This document shows positions 19,101-26,980 of a stretch of DNA of 30,257 nucleotides, one piece after another (the first letter of the stretch is position 1; each line of letters starts with the position of its first letter). The stretch covers positions 1 to 30,257 of the forward strand of contig AUXH01000184.1 of assembly GCA_000482145.1 (NCBI GenBank), written 5' to 3'. Made by a program: the position numbers and the translations under genes. Origin of the DNA: Strigomonas culicis. Its lineage: Eukaryota > Euglenozoa > Kinetoplastea > Trypanosomatida > Trypanosomatidae. The notes under the pieces are model-generated. The model had not been told where the DNA came from. It worked only from the letters and a program-made list of their open reading frames with translations, and ran no database searches.

Positions 19101-22100
19101 CGGCACTTCCGTGGGGTCCGGGCGGGATGGACCCACCCCATCCGCGATGAAGGCTGTCCAGACACTGCACCAGCTGTCTCCCACGTAGGAGGGGACCGGA
19201 TAGCCACAGAGATCCTCCACCGTGGTGTGCACCGTCGTGCGCGGGAGGCAGTCCCTCGCCGCGTCACTGCTGAAGGCCACGCAGCACACCGGCGACGAGG
19301 GAGCGACTTCCTGGGCCGCGTCCCTCTCTCGCGCCTCCCACTGGCCGCTGCGTGTATTCCACGTAAAAGGGAGCGGCGACTGGTTGGCCTCTCCTGTCGC
19401 GGAAGGCGGAGCGCCGCGACTGTCGAGCAGAGGCACAGTGCCCGCATAGCACCCCTGCTCGAAGGTGCCCGGTGCCTCCCACACGTTCTTCTTCCCGTCC
19501 TTCGCCGGCCTGTGCTGGACCGCGGCCATGGGGCAGAGCTGCTCCTCCAGCCGCAGGTGGCCCACGCGCACGGACCCCTGCCACCACCGGCACCGCGGCG
19601 AGGCATGCAGCGCCATGGCCGCCGTGACGGGCCGCAGCCGCAGCGCATAGCGGTGGTACAGTGTGCAGAGATGGTCCGCCTCCTCCGCCTCTGTGAGCGG
19701 CGCCGCGCGGCCCGAGCCCTCCGCGAGCTGCCGCCGCCGCGTCGCGCGGTGGCGCGAGAGGTGATGCAGCAGCGGGGCGCCGAGCGCGGCGCCGGTGGGC
19801 GCGCGGCGCGGCGCATGCAGCCGCACCGACACGGCCTCCACCGACAGCGACAGGAGGAGCGTCGTGGTGTCCGGGCGGCGCAGCAGCGCCGCCAGCCGCT
19901 CGTGCGCGGCGGCACCGTCCGCGGCAGCGGGGAGCGGAGGCGCGGCGGTGGGCGCCGGCGCCTCCAGGGTCGCATGCACGGCGCGCGCCACACAGGTCAG
20001 TAGCACGACATCCGCGACGGTGAGCTCGTTCACACGCACCCTTCCGCACGAGACGGTCAGCTGCTCGGCGCGCGCCAGAGACGGCGCCGCGCCGAGCAAC
20101 GCCGCGTACTGGACCGGGTATGCGTCGCGGCGCCGCAGCGCATCCGACACACTGCAGACTGTGGTGCAGCTCATGGACAGACATGCTGCCGCGCCGCTGA
20201 GTGGTCGGAGCTCCGCCAAGTAGACCCTTTCGGCTGCCGCAGTGCCGTAGTAGGCGTCCGTGTCGATGTGATGGGAAGGAACGGCGGTGGACGGTCCGCG
20301 GAGGGCCGCCAGGTCGAGCAGGTCCACGTGGGCGCCGCGCAGCGACAGCCGCCACGCCCCGTCCCCACCCCCCGCCGTGGAGCGGTGCGCGCACAAAGAC
20401 ACAGCAGACAGACACGCGTGCAGAGCCTCCAGCGGGGGGCCGCCGCTCGCTCCCGCGCCGCTCGCACCTGCTGTCGCGAAGAGCGGGTGCGTCGCCCGGG
20501 GCGACGGCGACAGATACAGAAAGACGTCGACGTGGCGCACCGCCAGCAGCATCGTGACGTGCGTGGCAATGGACGCACCAGCCGCGTCTCTCTCGCCACG
20601 CTGCGTGGTCCACTCGTGCCCGCTCTCTCCTGCAGCCGCTCCACAGCGGTCTTCCCGGCAGTCTCCCTCCTCCTCCCCCGCTGCCACGCCCTCCTGCGCG
20701 AGCAGCGCCACTTCGCGTAAGAAGGAAAGGTCGACGCACCACTGGAGGGTGCGCGACGGGAGACACAGGCCGACCTCGCGGCGGCGCTCATAGCGCTCCA
20801 CGTGGTCCCCGTTCGCCAGGCGTATAGGGACACTCGCGCGCACGTAGAGCAGCACGCCCACGGCCTCCCGCGTCGTGGCGCCCGCAGCGACAGTCGCATT
20901 GATCTCCATGACGGGGAGGAGCCGCTGCTGGCGGTACGCGCTGTCTGGCGTCCCGTTGAGAGACCCTCCCGCGTCAGTGGCCCCGTCGTGGCGGCAATCC
21001 ATGAGCTTCACGGATCGAATAAAAAGGGCGCTGTTCACACCAGCACGGCCGTCTGTCAGCATGTACGTTGTCATGTTGGCATCTGCGGTAAAGCCATGCA
21101 GTGGACCCGCAACTTCTTGTGTACCCTCCGGGAGGCGAAAAAAAAGACCTTCCAAAAGAGCATCGTAACAACATGGCGGCGCCGCACCAGCACCGGTGGC
21201 GGCACCGTCACCTCCACCACCAGCCACGCACAGGGCACTATCCCGCACCAGCGCACGCAGGAGGGCTGGATAGCGCTGCAGGTGCTGCGAGAAGACAAAG
21301 ACGGAGAGCGTCTCCAGTGACAGATGGAGGTGGGCCAGACGGTTCTGACGCAGGTAGTGCGCGAGCGGCTGATCGGATGCGCGCCAGCAGGACCATGTAG
21401 GGCCGATGCAAGGACGCGGCGTTTTTATGTTATCCACGTCACGGCCGCGGCTGGGCGACACGAGGCACAGCTCCACTTTACTAAACGTTACGTGGACGTA
21501 CTTGATGGCATTCTCCCAGTGGCGGACGCCATCCGCGACGTCGCGCGCCGTCGCCTCCCGCAGTGCACGGGCCCAGGGCTCCCGTTCCGCTGCCGCAGCC
21601 GGCCCCTCGCCATCCACGGAGGGGCCAGCGGCGACCGCGCCAGGCGAGGCGAGCCAGTGCTGGAGGTCAGACACGACCGTATGAAGCAGCCGCACCGTGC
21701 GCAGGCCGTCCAGGAGCACCCCCCAGGGCCCCACGCGCGCAGTCACGCACACACTGCGCTTCGGTGGTGCTGCCCCCACCGCCGTCGCGCTGGTAAGCGC
21801 CGACGGCACGACGCCGTATTCCAGGTCCACGCGCAGCGCCTCTAGCAGAGGCGTGTTGGCCGTGGGGCGGCCCTTGATCGCCACGACTAAGTGGTGCTCT
21901 GCGGTGTGCGCCTCTGACACCCCGGTGGTGCCTGACGATGCGCTCGATGGGGTCTCACACACGCCCTCACGCATATAGAGGTTGATGGCCCCCACACGGA
22001 AGGTGCCGCAAAAGGGATTTTCTAAAGACTTCACCGAAAAGTGGACCCCGTTCGTTACCTCCACGGTGATGGTCGTGTACGCTAATGTGTTTTCGCTCGC

Positions 22101-22847
22101 GTGTGTGTCATCGCCCTTGTCTCCAGGTCTGCATGCGGTCTGCCCCCGGCGAGGCACGCGCAGCGACACGGACAGCGTCTCCTCGATCGAAAACGTCTCG
22201 AGACACAGCTTCACCAATTTCGCGTGTATGAAAGACACCCTCGGCAATTTAAAGATAGACGCAGCTCTCGACGCCGTGTCTACACCCGCAGCCGCCTCGT
22301 CACCTGTGTCACTAACCGCGGTGTCCCTGGGCACCCCCTTCTCTTTGTCCTCCTTGGGCGCCACCGCGACGTTGGTGGTGCCATCCCCGCCACCACTGCA
22401 GCTCGCGCGAGTCGCCGTTTCCTCCATCGTGCCCAGCAGGTCGCCCACTAGCTCCAACACGCGCTCCTCCAGCAATGCCGCATCGCTCGCGTCGCCGGTC
22501 GGGGTGCCTGTGGGAGTTGCCTCCCTCTTTCCAACTGCTCCATCGTCCGCCGCAGGCACCAGCGCCACGACGAGCGCCACGTTCTTGACCTTCACGTTTT
22601 TCTTCAGTGCACTGCCGATCGTATCCGTCAAGTTGCACAGTTCGACAGAGCCCTCGATGAGCTGCGGCAGGACCGGTGCAGCCGCCGCTGCTGTCCGCTC
22701 CGGCGGCGGCGCCATCTGGTCACGCAGAAATTGATTGACCCTCTCTGAGTTCAGAACAACCCTGTCTTGTGCGGAGTCGTAGATCAGATAGTCTCGACAT
22801 GCTTTTCTAATAAAGTGTGTGAAGACAAACTGTTTAAAAGAACGCAT
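16122..22847 (-). CDS. ATG2: ATG2 homologue, bridge-like lipid-transfer protein of autophagy (2241 aa)
   Basis: ATG2 proteins move lipids from the ER to the growing autophagosome membrane. Two ends support the call. Residues 1-100 resemble the chorein N-terminal region: a helical start, then IEGSVELCNLTD and VKVKNVALVVALVP, as in ATG2 and VPS13 proteins. Residues about 2091-2214 resemble the ATG2 C-terminal domain: TLLRVPF, then VLQSLRRASRVLGSTVLSQA, then FREGVHEGRERWREGLRAA, then a VRKAPVAARQLA segment and VLRGVQRQSDP, in the same order and spacing as in animal ATG2. The middle is a long beta-rich stretch broken by low-complexity insertions. It fits a repeating-beta-groove rod, though I cannot assign a CAD tip. 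The length fits ATG2 (about 1500-2400 aa) better than VPS13 (over 3000 aa). The C-terminus ends in an acidic Glu run. A 6-codon upstream ORF overlaps the start codon. Confidence 0.82.
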   Translation of the reverse strand: MRSFKQFVFTHFIRKACRDYLIYDSAQDRVVLNSERVNQFLRDQMAPPPERTAAAAAPVLPQLIEGSVELCNLTDTIGSALKKNVKVKNVALVVALVPAADDGAVGKREATPTGTPTGDASDAALLEERVLELVGDLLGTMEETATRASCSGGGDGTTNVAVAPKEDKEKGVPRDTAVSDTGDEAAAGVDTASRAASIFKLPRVSFIHAKLVKLCLETFSIEETLSVSLRVPRRGQTACRPGDKGDDTHASENTLAYTTITVEVTNGVHFSVKSLENPFCGTFRVGAINLYMREGVCETPSSASSGTTGVSEAHTAEHHLVVAIKGRPTANTPLLEALRVDLEYGVVPSALTSATAVGAAPPKRSVCVTARVGPWGVLLDGLRTVRLLHTVVSDLQHWLASPGAVAAGPSVDGEGPAAAAEREPWARALREATARDVADGVRHWENAIKYVHVTFSKVELCLVSPSRGRDVDNIKTPRPCIGPTWSCWRASDQPLAHYLRQNRLAHLHLSLETLSVFVFSQHLQRYPALLRALVRDSALCVAGGGGDGAATGAGAAPPCCYDALLEGLFFRLPEGTQEVAGPLHGFTADANMTTYMLTDGRAGVNSALFIRSVKLMDCRHDGATDAGGSLNGTPDSAYRQQRLLPVMEINATVAAGATTREAVGVLLYVRASVPIRLANGDHVERYERRREVGLCLPSRTLQWCVDLSFLREVALLAQEGVAAGEEEGDCREDRCGAAAGESGHEWTTQRGERDAAGASIATHVTMLLAVRHVDVFLYLSPSPRATHPLFATAGASGAGASGGPPLEALHACLSAVSLCAHRSTAGGGDGAWRLSLRGAHVDLLDLAALRGPSTAVPSHHIDTDAYYGTAAAERVYLAELRPLSGAAACLSMSCTTVCSVSDALRRRDAYPVQYAALLGAAPSLARAEQLTVSCGRVRVNELTVADVVLLTCVARAVHATLEAPAPTAAPPLPAAADGAAAHERLAALLRRPDTTTLLLSLSVEAVSVRLHAPRRAPTGAALGAPLLHHLSRHRATRRRQLAEGSGRAAPLTEAEEADHLCTLYHRYALRLRPVTAAMALHASPRCRWWQGSVRVGHLRLEEQLCPMAAVQHRPAKDGKKNVWEAPGTFEQGCYAGTVPLLDSRGAPPSATGEANQSPLPFTWNTRSGQWEARERDAAQEVAPSSPVCCVAFSSDAARDCLPRTTVHTTVEDLCGYPVPSYVGDSWCSVWTAFIADGVGPSRPDPTEVPCVDPQETIPRCAKTAVVSPPELSLVLRQVRLAYQPCPTPLPGLGSTPVLLLTAPLVHAHLGAAREGAPPGRRLACWLRAPVSLHVFDNARGLFPHVFVCRQTVERWASPTPSSDWAPALARIGFTRVLLLHQDGSADGDVEEPLVEVTIPLRTSREGGPTERPVVVCVRKPKVDFFFVKDTFGAFTTALQALISGVDLLYVYPPHHLVARCPHYQHLGLWRSARSDAAAAAPGDGRRPCGERVGLPHNLTGYDGNLQDSPGTTTATAAAVRYHMYTGDYCTPDETCYPFYDVLTEAALWCSPGGQAGALPPDASREGRRWLRRPRPYPHQRPFFFSTRTSSPQAVYAPYDADSAAYQECHGAAAETDLPTCGSLCSAVSGPAVEGSAEGEERLWWRGSPREEPLEPVAPPRTGPAAVVGGAAAAPPVAPPLPFGAWTVFRADRDDGGGRFDLAQAVRAQPQYLQPSGTGAQLTPRAAQPPSSPEELSAACDFFRKRQAPPVDIEVFLYGGRVMGFLTAADRGTTPEGHALHPVRRSTADDFFASHLSTLCGRTSGKAGASPMVVVVEARRVQLQLDLFRATAAATKSLLLRVPYAAVSYTTSATLVRTFCPPAAGAAQRRRRPEHAVPILYPTGAAGAGGGWLAAATAPLVRLEWVRLPASAAAGPRGGAREEVVAIRLQPVSLDCDPNVAAWAEDFFSPSPAPAPSTFAPPTFDPNTLPGAPPPLFFHALDLYPTVLTVSGTLQSEVACVVTAAEAEGEGERAARSSWVASLQQLPLARRLRLRRTPLPLPAVHLRGVASAALARHLAACGGRRHLLLLSVLCGALPPLRAVVAVGHASATLLRVPFTVPPGGTVLQSLRRASRVLGSTVLSQAASVGGMWSSYMEHLLLVGAAAAGPPPRTFREGVHEGRERWREGLRAARTTGRDPRRSLVRKAPVAARQLAAGVWGAAAAVLRGVQRQSDPGRGDTEEEEEEEASGGRHTGFSLPNEL

Positions 22848-22854
22848 GGATCAT
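22834..22854 (-). promoter_or_regulatory. Short upstream ORF overlapping the ATG2 start codon
   Basis: A minus-strand ATG at 22854 opens six codons (encoding MIHAFF) and stops with TAA at 22836-22834. It is out of frame with ATG2 and spans its start codon at 22847. If the spliced leader is added at 22875 or 22870, this ATG is the first in the mRNA and would be scanned before the ATG2 start. Any effect on translation is inferred. Confidence 0.55.
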
Positions 22855-23149
22855 CCGGAAAGGAGGGATCTATACTAACAACATGAAAAAAAAAGAAGCA
22901 CACCTAGAATGCAGAGCTATACAAGAAAAGACAGCCAAAACGGGAAACGAACAGTTATGGTCTCAGCATGCGCTTAACGAAAAGAAGAGGTGTTCCAGCA
23001 TTACACAAGAACAACAAAGCGGTGAAAACTGTCATATACATAGAATGTTCCTCATTTATTTAAGATCGTACCATAAACTGTGAATGCATCATTGTATCGC
23101 TAGTATACAACCCCTGCGCGTGGCGCTCATCGACCGCCACCCTCCACCA
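22848..23149. other. Short AT-rich spacer upstream of ATG2
   Basis: About 300 bases. Apart from the ATG2 splice signal and upstream ORF it should contain the 3'UTR of the methyltransferase-like gene. The short plus-strand frame at 22883-23083 has no recognisable content. Confidence 0.55.
22870..22898 (-). promoter_or_regulatory. Predicted spliced-leader acceptor for ATG2
   Basis: The minus strand reads CTTCTTTTTTTTTC, then GTTGTTAG (AG at 22876-22875) and TATAG (AG at 22871-22870). Either AG leaves a 5'UTR of about 22-27 nt that contains the upstream ATG at 22854. Confidence 0.7.
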
Positions 23150-24439
23150 TCACGCACGCCGCCGACCGCTGAGGCGGTAGAGGTCCTGCGCGTCCCCGCC
23201 GGTGTTCATGCTGCGATTGCTGCAGGTGAGCACGAAGTCCTGCACCTGCACCCGCACCCGATCGTCCGCGCTGATCCCCAACTGCAGCAGCTCGCGCAGC
23301 GCATCGTGCAGCAGCTCCAGCGGGTCCACGGGGGTGACCTCGCGCCGCACGCCAAGGACGGGCAGCGCCTCCGCACCGGCCGCCCCACCGCCAGGAAGCG
23401 GCAGCTCCACGAAGTCGCTCGGCGGCCCCGCCGCTGCTGCGGCGTCGCGGCCACCGCGGCGGTGCAGGAGCTCGTGCGCCGCCGCGAGGGCGTGCCGGTG
23501 CTGCTGGTAGAGCGGCATGCCGCGCAGCGCCTCCGCCAGCTGCGCGGCCGTCAGCTCAAACTCGCTCGTCAGCCAGCGCCGCTGCACGCCGCGGAAGGGG
23601 AAGTAGAGATCCGCGTGGCCGCTCGCGATGCTCTCCTCGCGGCTCACTGCCGCGGTCAGCTCCGCCGCCAGGCCGCGCAGCCGCGCCACGTCGGCCGACC
23701 GGTCGGGCGCCTGCTTCCCCTCCGCGGCCGCCGCGTCGTCGAGCGCCGCGCCGAGGCGCTGCAGCACCTCGAGCCGGTCCTGCTGCAGCGCCCTCAGGTA
23801 CTGCTGTACGAACTGGTGGTCCGCGTAGCGCGGGGCCGCGACATGCAGGCAGTGTGCCGGGACGGTGCTTCCCGTCACTGCGAGAACGCCGTGGGGCCGC
23901 AGCACACGGTGCGCCTCGCTGATGTAGAAGGGGGCGCGCGCGCCACCGCCCATATGCGGCTCGCTGAAGGCGTTCGCAGCGAAGACAAGCACATCGAAGG
24001 TGTGGGCGGGGAAGCGCTGGAAGGGGTTGGCGGTCGCGGGTGGCCGCAGTGCCAACCCGTCCGGCGCCTCGGCCGCGCTGTGCGGCAGCAGCGCGCCGGC
24101 GGTGGGGGTGGCGGGCGCCGCAGTGGCCGCCGCCGCAGCAACCGACGCCGCCGTCGCGCGTGGCGGTGGCACGCTCGCCACGTGTGCCTCGGGCAGGTGC
24201 TGGCGCGCGCGCCGCCAGAGCCGCTGCACCTGCCGGGGGCTGTAGTGCGACGGGCAGAGGATGAGCACGTCCTTGTAAAAGGGCACGGCCTGGCTCAGCA
24301 CGGTCAGCCACACGTCCATCGGCTCCGCGAAGGCGGCCTGCGGGCCGCGGTGGTAGCCGTGCAGCGCGGCGCCGTAGGGCGACAGCAGGGTGGCGGCGCG
24401 GGCCGTCGGGGGGGACCGCAGCAGACGGCAGCCACGCAT
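23150..24439 (-). CDS. Class I methyltransferase-like protein lacking a clear SAM glycine loop (429 aa)
   Basis: The frame is open from 24583, but its first 48 codons read through the polypyrimidine tract, so the ATG at 24439 is the likely start. Residues 148-160 (FDVLVFAANAFSE) and 175-190 (EAHRVLRPHGVLAVTG) strongly resemble the post-motif II and III strands of small-molecule SAM methyltransferases of the trans-aconitate methyltransferase/UbiE type. The usual GxGxG loop should follow the first strand KDVLILC (56-62) but is replaced by PSHYSPRQ. A low-complexity Ala/Pro/Thr insertion at about 88-135 sits between them. Near the C-terminus, SEFELTAAQLAEALRGMPLY matches the helical segment after the sheet in such enzymes. 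It may be a methyltransferase with a diverged SAM pocket or an inactive relative. No membrane segment is seen. Confidence 0.8.
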   Translation of the reverse strand: MRGCRLLRSPPTARAATLLSPYGAALHGYHRGPQAAFAEPMDVWLTVLSQAVPFYKDVLILCPSHYSPRQVQRLWRRARQHLPEAHVASVPPPRATAASVAAAAATAAPATPTAGALLPHSAAEAPDGLALRPPATANPFQRFPAHTFDVLVFAANAFSEPHMGGGARAPFYISEAHRVLRPHGVLAVTGSTVPAHCLHVAAPRYADHQFVQQYLRALQQDRLEVLQRLGAALDDAAAAEGKQAPDRSADVARLRGLAAELTAAVSREESIASGHADLYFPFRGVQRRWLTSEFELTAAQLAEALRGMPLYQQHRHALAAAHELLHRRGGRDAAAAAGPPSDFVELPLPGGGAAGAEALPVLGVRREVTPVDPLELLHDALRELLQLGISADDRVRVQVQDFVLTCSNRSMNTGGDAQDLYRLSGRRRA

Positions 24440-24870
24440 GGTTCTGAGCGGAGGTACACCAGAGACAACGAGAGGAAGGTTCTGTACAACTCCTTTTCCA
24501 ACGTGTTGAAAGAGAAAGAAGAGAGAAAAAAAGAAGAGCAGAAGCGGATGAAAGAGGTGAGGAGCTGAATCACTCCGGATCACATCGACCTATATAAAGG
24601 TTATGCACACATACATACAAATACACTGTGTTCTGTTGTCTTGGACTGTGATATCTAGGTCGATACGTTTTAACTACGAGAAAGCCAACAGCACGTAGGG
24701 ACGACCTGTACCAGACTTACGGACACATATCCATCACCGCTACAGCAAAACAGGCACCACAACACACAAACAACTGTGAAACAAGAGGCAACGAACGCAT
24801 TCGTTCCTCTTTTGCTTTTTGTAAATTCTTTTCGCTTTTTTTGTTGTCGTTCTCTTCAGATGACTGCCGC
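24440..24870. other. Intergenic spacer (about 430 bases)
   Basis: The left part holds the splice signal of the methyltransferase-like gene. From about 24590 to 24840 the sequence has mixed composition with no homology I can name. I looked for tRNA-like and box C/D-like structure and could not support any. Confidence 0.5.
24490..24543 (-). promoter_or_regulatory. Predicted spliced-leader acceptor for the methyltransferase-like gene
   Basis: A C/T tract of about 35 nt on the minus strand (24543-24507) is followed by two nearby AGs, at 24494-24493 and 24491-24490. The resulting 5'UTR of about 50 nt places the first in-mRNA ATG at 24439 and removes the longer reading. Confidence 0.75.
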
Positions 24871-25791
24871 TTACGGATAAGGCGCCAAAAAGCTAATGTC
24901 CGGCACGGACTGCTGCGGGGACTTCTGCCAGCTGCTATGGCTGTGCAGACCTTCGTTCATCTCGTTGCGACGGATCGTCTCGCGCCAGATGCCCTGCCGG
25001 AAGTAGCGCGTGTGCTGCGAGAAGCGCCACGGCGTACCGTTGCGGGGGTTGTGGCCGACGAACTCCGTCAGCTTGGGCCCGCGCTGCAGCTCGTCGATGA
25101 ACATGTACTTCATGCGCGTCCACGGCCGCGCGACCAGTGGCGACTCCGACAGCCCGACCTTCATGCCATACCGGCGCAGCACGTCCTGCACCGGCTCCGT
25201 CGCGGCCGACACGGAGGCGTGCGGCAGCTGCGGGTAGAGCAGCCCGCCCGGCCGCAGCTCGCTGTAGAGCCCGCACTGCTCAATCGCGTCCAGCCCCAGC
25301 CGCAGGTCCACCTCGCCGTCGCCCTGCAGCAGCCCCCAGCTGTCCTCCGGCACGAAGAGCGGCGTCAGCACGACCGGCGCCGGCTGGCCCGTGATGTAGA
25401 GCACCACAGGGCCCGCGCGCACCGCGTTGGGTGCCGCCGCCGGGGCCGCCTCGCGGCGCGCGTGCGGGAAGAGCTCCGCGAAGAGCAGCGGCGCGCGCGG
25501 CGCCGGATTCGTCGCCTGCGTGTCCGCGGCCGCGCCACCCGGCTGCAGGCGGTCGCCGTAGCGCGGCGCGGCGTACACCGGCTCCTCCGCGAAGTAGCCG
25601 GAAGGGAGGCGCGTGCTCGGGCTGCGCAGCGGCTCCAGCCAGCTCAGCGGCAGCACGGTCGTGGGCAGCCGCGGGTCCACAAGTGCACCCTCCACGCGCC
25701 ACCCGCGCCGGTGGTCGCGCGACTGGATCTTGTAGTCTACGTACATGCGCCCCAGTTGCATGCGGAAGAGAAGAAGCCGAGTGGACTGCAT
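24871..25791 (-). CDS. Protein of unknown function, possibly mitochondrial (306 aa)
   Basis: I do not recognise a family. The frame remains open to 25809, but only through a TTG codon, so the first ATG is at 25791. Other in-frame ATGs are at 25761 and 25746. The N-terminus is basic with Leu and Arg and no early acidic residue (MQSTRLLLFRMQLGRMY), compatible with a short mitochondrial presequence but not proof of one. The middle has alternating hydrophobic strands (AGPVVLYITGQPAPVVLTPL) and a PLFVPEDSW patch. The C-terminal third is charged and aromatic (RPWTRMKYMFIDELQRGPKL, then QHTRYFRQGIWRETIRRNE). It looks like a soluble protein of mixed fold. A predicted AG lies directly before the first ATG and another just inside the frame, so the true N-terminus could be at 25761. 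Confidence 0.82.
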   Translation of the reverse strand: MQSTRLLLFRMQLGRMYVDYKIQSRDHRRGWRVEGALVDPRLPTTVLPLSWLEPLRSPSTRLPSGYFAEEPVYAAPRYGDRLQPGGAAADTQATNPAPRAPLLFAELFPHARREAAPAAAPNAVRAGPVVLYITGQPAPVVLTPLFVPEDSWGLLQGDGEVDLRLGLDAIEQCGLYSELRPGGLLYPQLPHASVSAATEPVQDVLRRYGMKVGLSESPLVARPWTRMKYMFIDELQRGPKLTEFVGHNPRNGTPWRFSQHTRYFRQGIWRETIRRNEMNEGLHSHSSWQKSPQQSVPDISFLAPYP

Positions 25792-25832
25792 CTTCGAGGG
25801 CACAAGCAAAAAAAAAAGGAAGAGGAGTTGCT
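25785..25832 (-). promoter_or_regulatory. Predicted spliced-leader acceptor region of the 306-aa gene (ambiguous)
   Basis: A strong minus-strand C/T tract (about 25832-25808, with a T10 run) is followed by AG at 25793-25792, immediately before the ATG, and by CAG a few nt inside the frame. The first would give an mRNA with almost no 5'UTR of its own. The second would move the start to the ATG at 25761. Confidence 0.5.
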
Positions 25833-26980
25833 ACTACAAAAAAAAGCTTTGCGTATATGTGGATATAGAGAAACACAAAACGAGAGAGCGGTGTAAAGCG
25901 CGTGAAGTGCTGCTCTGCACGTACCTCTCTGATCCTAGTCTGCTGCGGAGTATAGAGAGAAAAGAATTTAACAGAGTGTAAACAAAGAGGGTGAGTGGGA
26001 GACAAAAGTAGAAAGGTGTTTAACAGGTCTATGATGAACGGCGACATAGAGAGGTATTATTCACTCGACAGGCATCACGAAAGAGAAAAAAAGAAGCTCA
26101 GAGAATTATTGTTTTTTTTTTTTTAAACATACGAAAATGAAAAAAAATGAAAAGGGAAAAAAAAAGAGAGAAATAGAAAAAAAAACGGTAAAAAAGAGCA
26201 AATAACAGAAAAGTAAATTGATAATACTTCACTATCTGTACACCAAGTTCTTTTGTTGTCACAGGAGCGAAACAAAACAAATAGCTGCAATACGAAACAA
26301 GCAAATTAAAAAAAAAGTCTAACGTTTGTCATTGTTCTTAGTATTACTTTGTTTTGTCCTCCATGTGCAACAGGAGAAGAAGAAAAAAAACACTATCACT
26401 CTCGGGACAGAGGCCAGAGAATAATAATATAAAGGGGGGCAAACTCAAAAAAAAAAAAGAAGAGCATGCCGACACCAAAGAGTACTTTTCCTGCCATATA
26501 TTTTAAAAAAGGAGGGTGAAAAGAGGTCTAGGGTAGACAACACAATCTACTGTTTTTTTTTTTTCTGAAGTACCCTCACCCATACAAATACATATACATG
26601 TAGGATGAACTGAAATGTATATGGAAAAAAAAAAGAAAAGAAAAACGCAAACACCAAGAAGAGAACATGCAAACCATGTAATAGGGTCCCTCCAGATGGC
26701 GCGCAGCGAAATAGAGAGAAAAGGATTAGGAACACCGGAATAAAAAAAAAGAAGCATTCCGACGACTGTCTTCTCTTTCCCTCAGCGTCCATTCTTTCTT
26801 TCTGGGTTCGAAGTCTCGCACATACTTCTTCTGTTATTCTTTCTGTATTTATCAACTTCTCTCTCTTTCTCTCCGACATGCCTAGAGAGGTCAACTCTCA
26901 TCCATTGAAATGAGAAGGAGATCCATCGTAACCGGTCGCTGTACATATCCGTTGTTTGCGCTCCGCTTCTCTCATCCGCT
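25833..26980. other. Long AT-rich gene-free spacer between the KMP-11 array and the downstream genes
   Basis: More than 1.1 kb with no credible ORF. It consists of A-rich and GA-rich runs on the plus strand (T/C-rich on the transcript), including A runs at about 26110-26123, 26447-26458 and 26623-26634. It should contain the 3'UTR of the last KMP-11 copy. Minus-strand frames here (26098-26304, 26503-26894) are Phe-rich products of the T runs and are rejected as genes. Confidence 0.6.

Noticed and set aside
16122..22847. VPS13 identity for the 2241-aa protein
   Set aside because: VPS13 also has a chorein N-terminus and a related C-terminal domain, but the protein is too short, I see no VAB region, and the C-terminal element order matches ATG2 better.
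23150..24583. Longer version of the methyltransferase-like protein starting at 24583
   Set aside because: The extra 48 codons read through the polypyrimidine tract and lie upstream of the predicted acceptor, and the first codon is not ATG.
24590..24840. Possible small RNA gene (tRNA or box C/D snoRNA) in the spacer
   Set aside because: I could not find a cloverleaf or paired C and D boxes with a guide, so there is not enough to support a call.
26098..26894. Minus-strand Phe-rich frames in the long spacer
   Set aside because: They are products of T and TC runs with no coding-type codon use.
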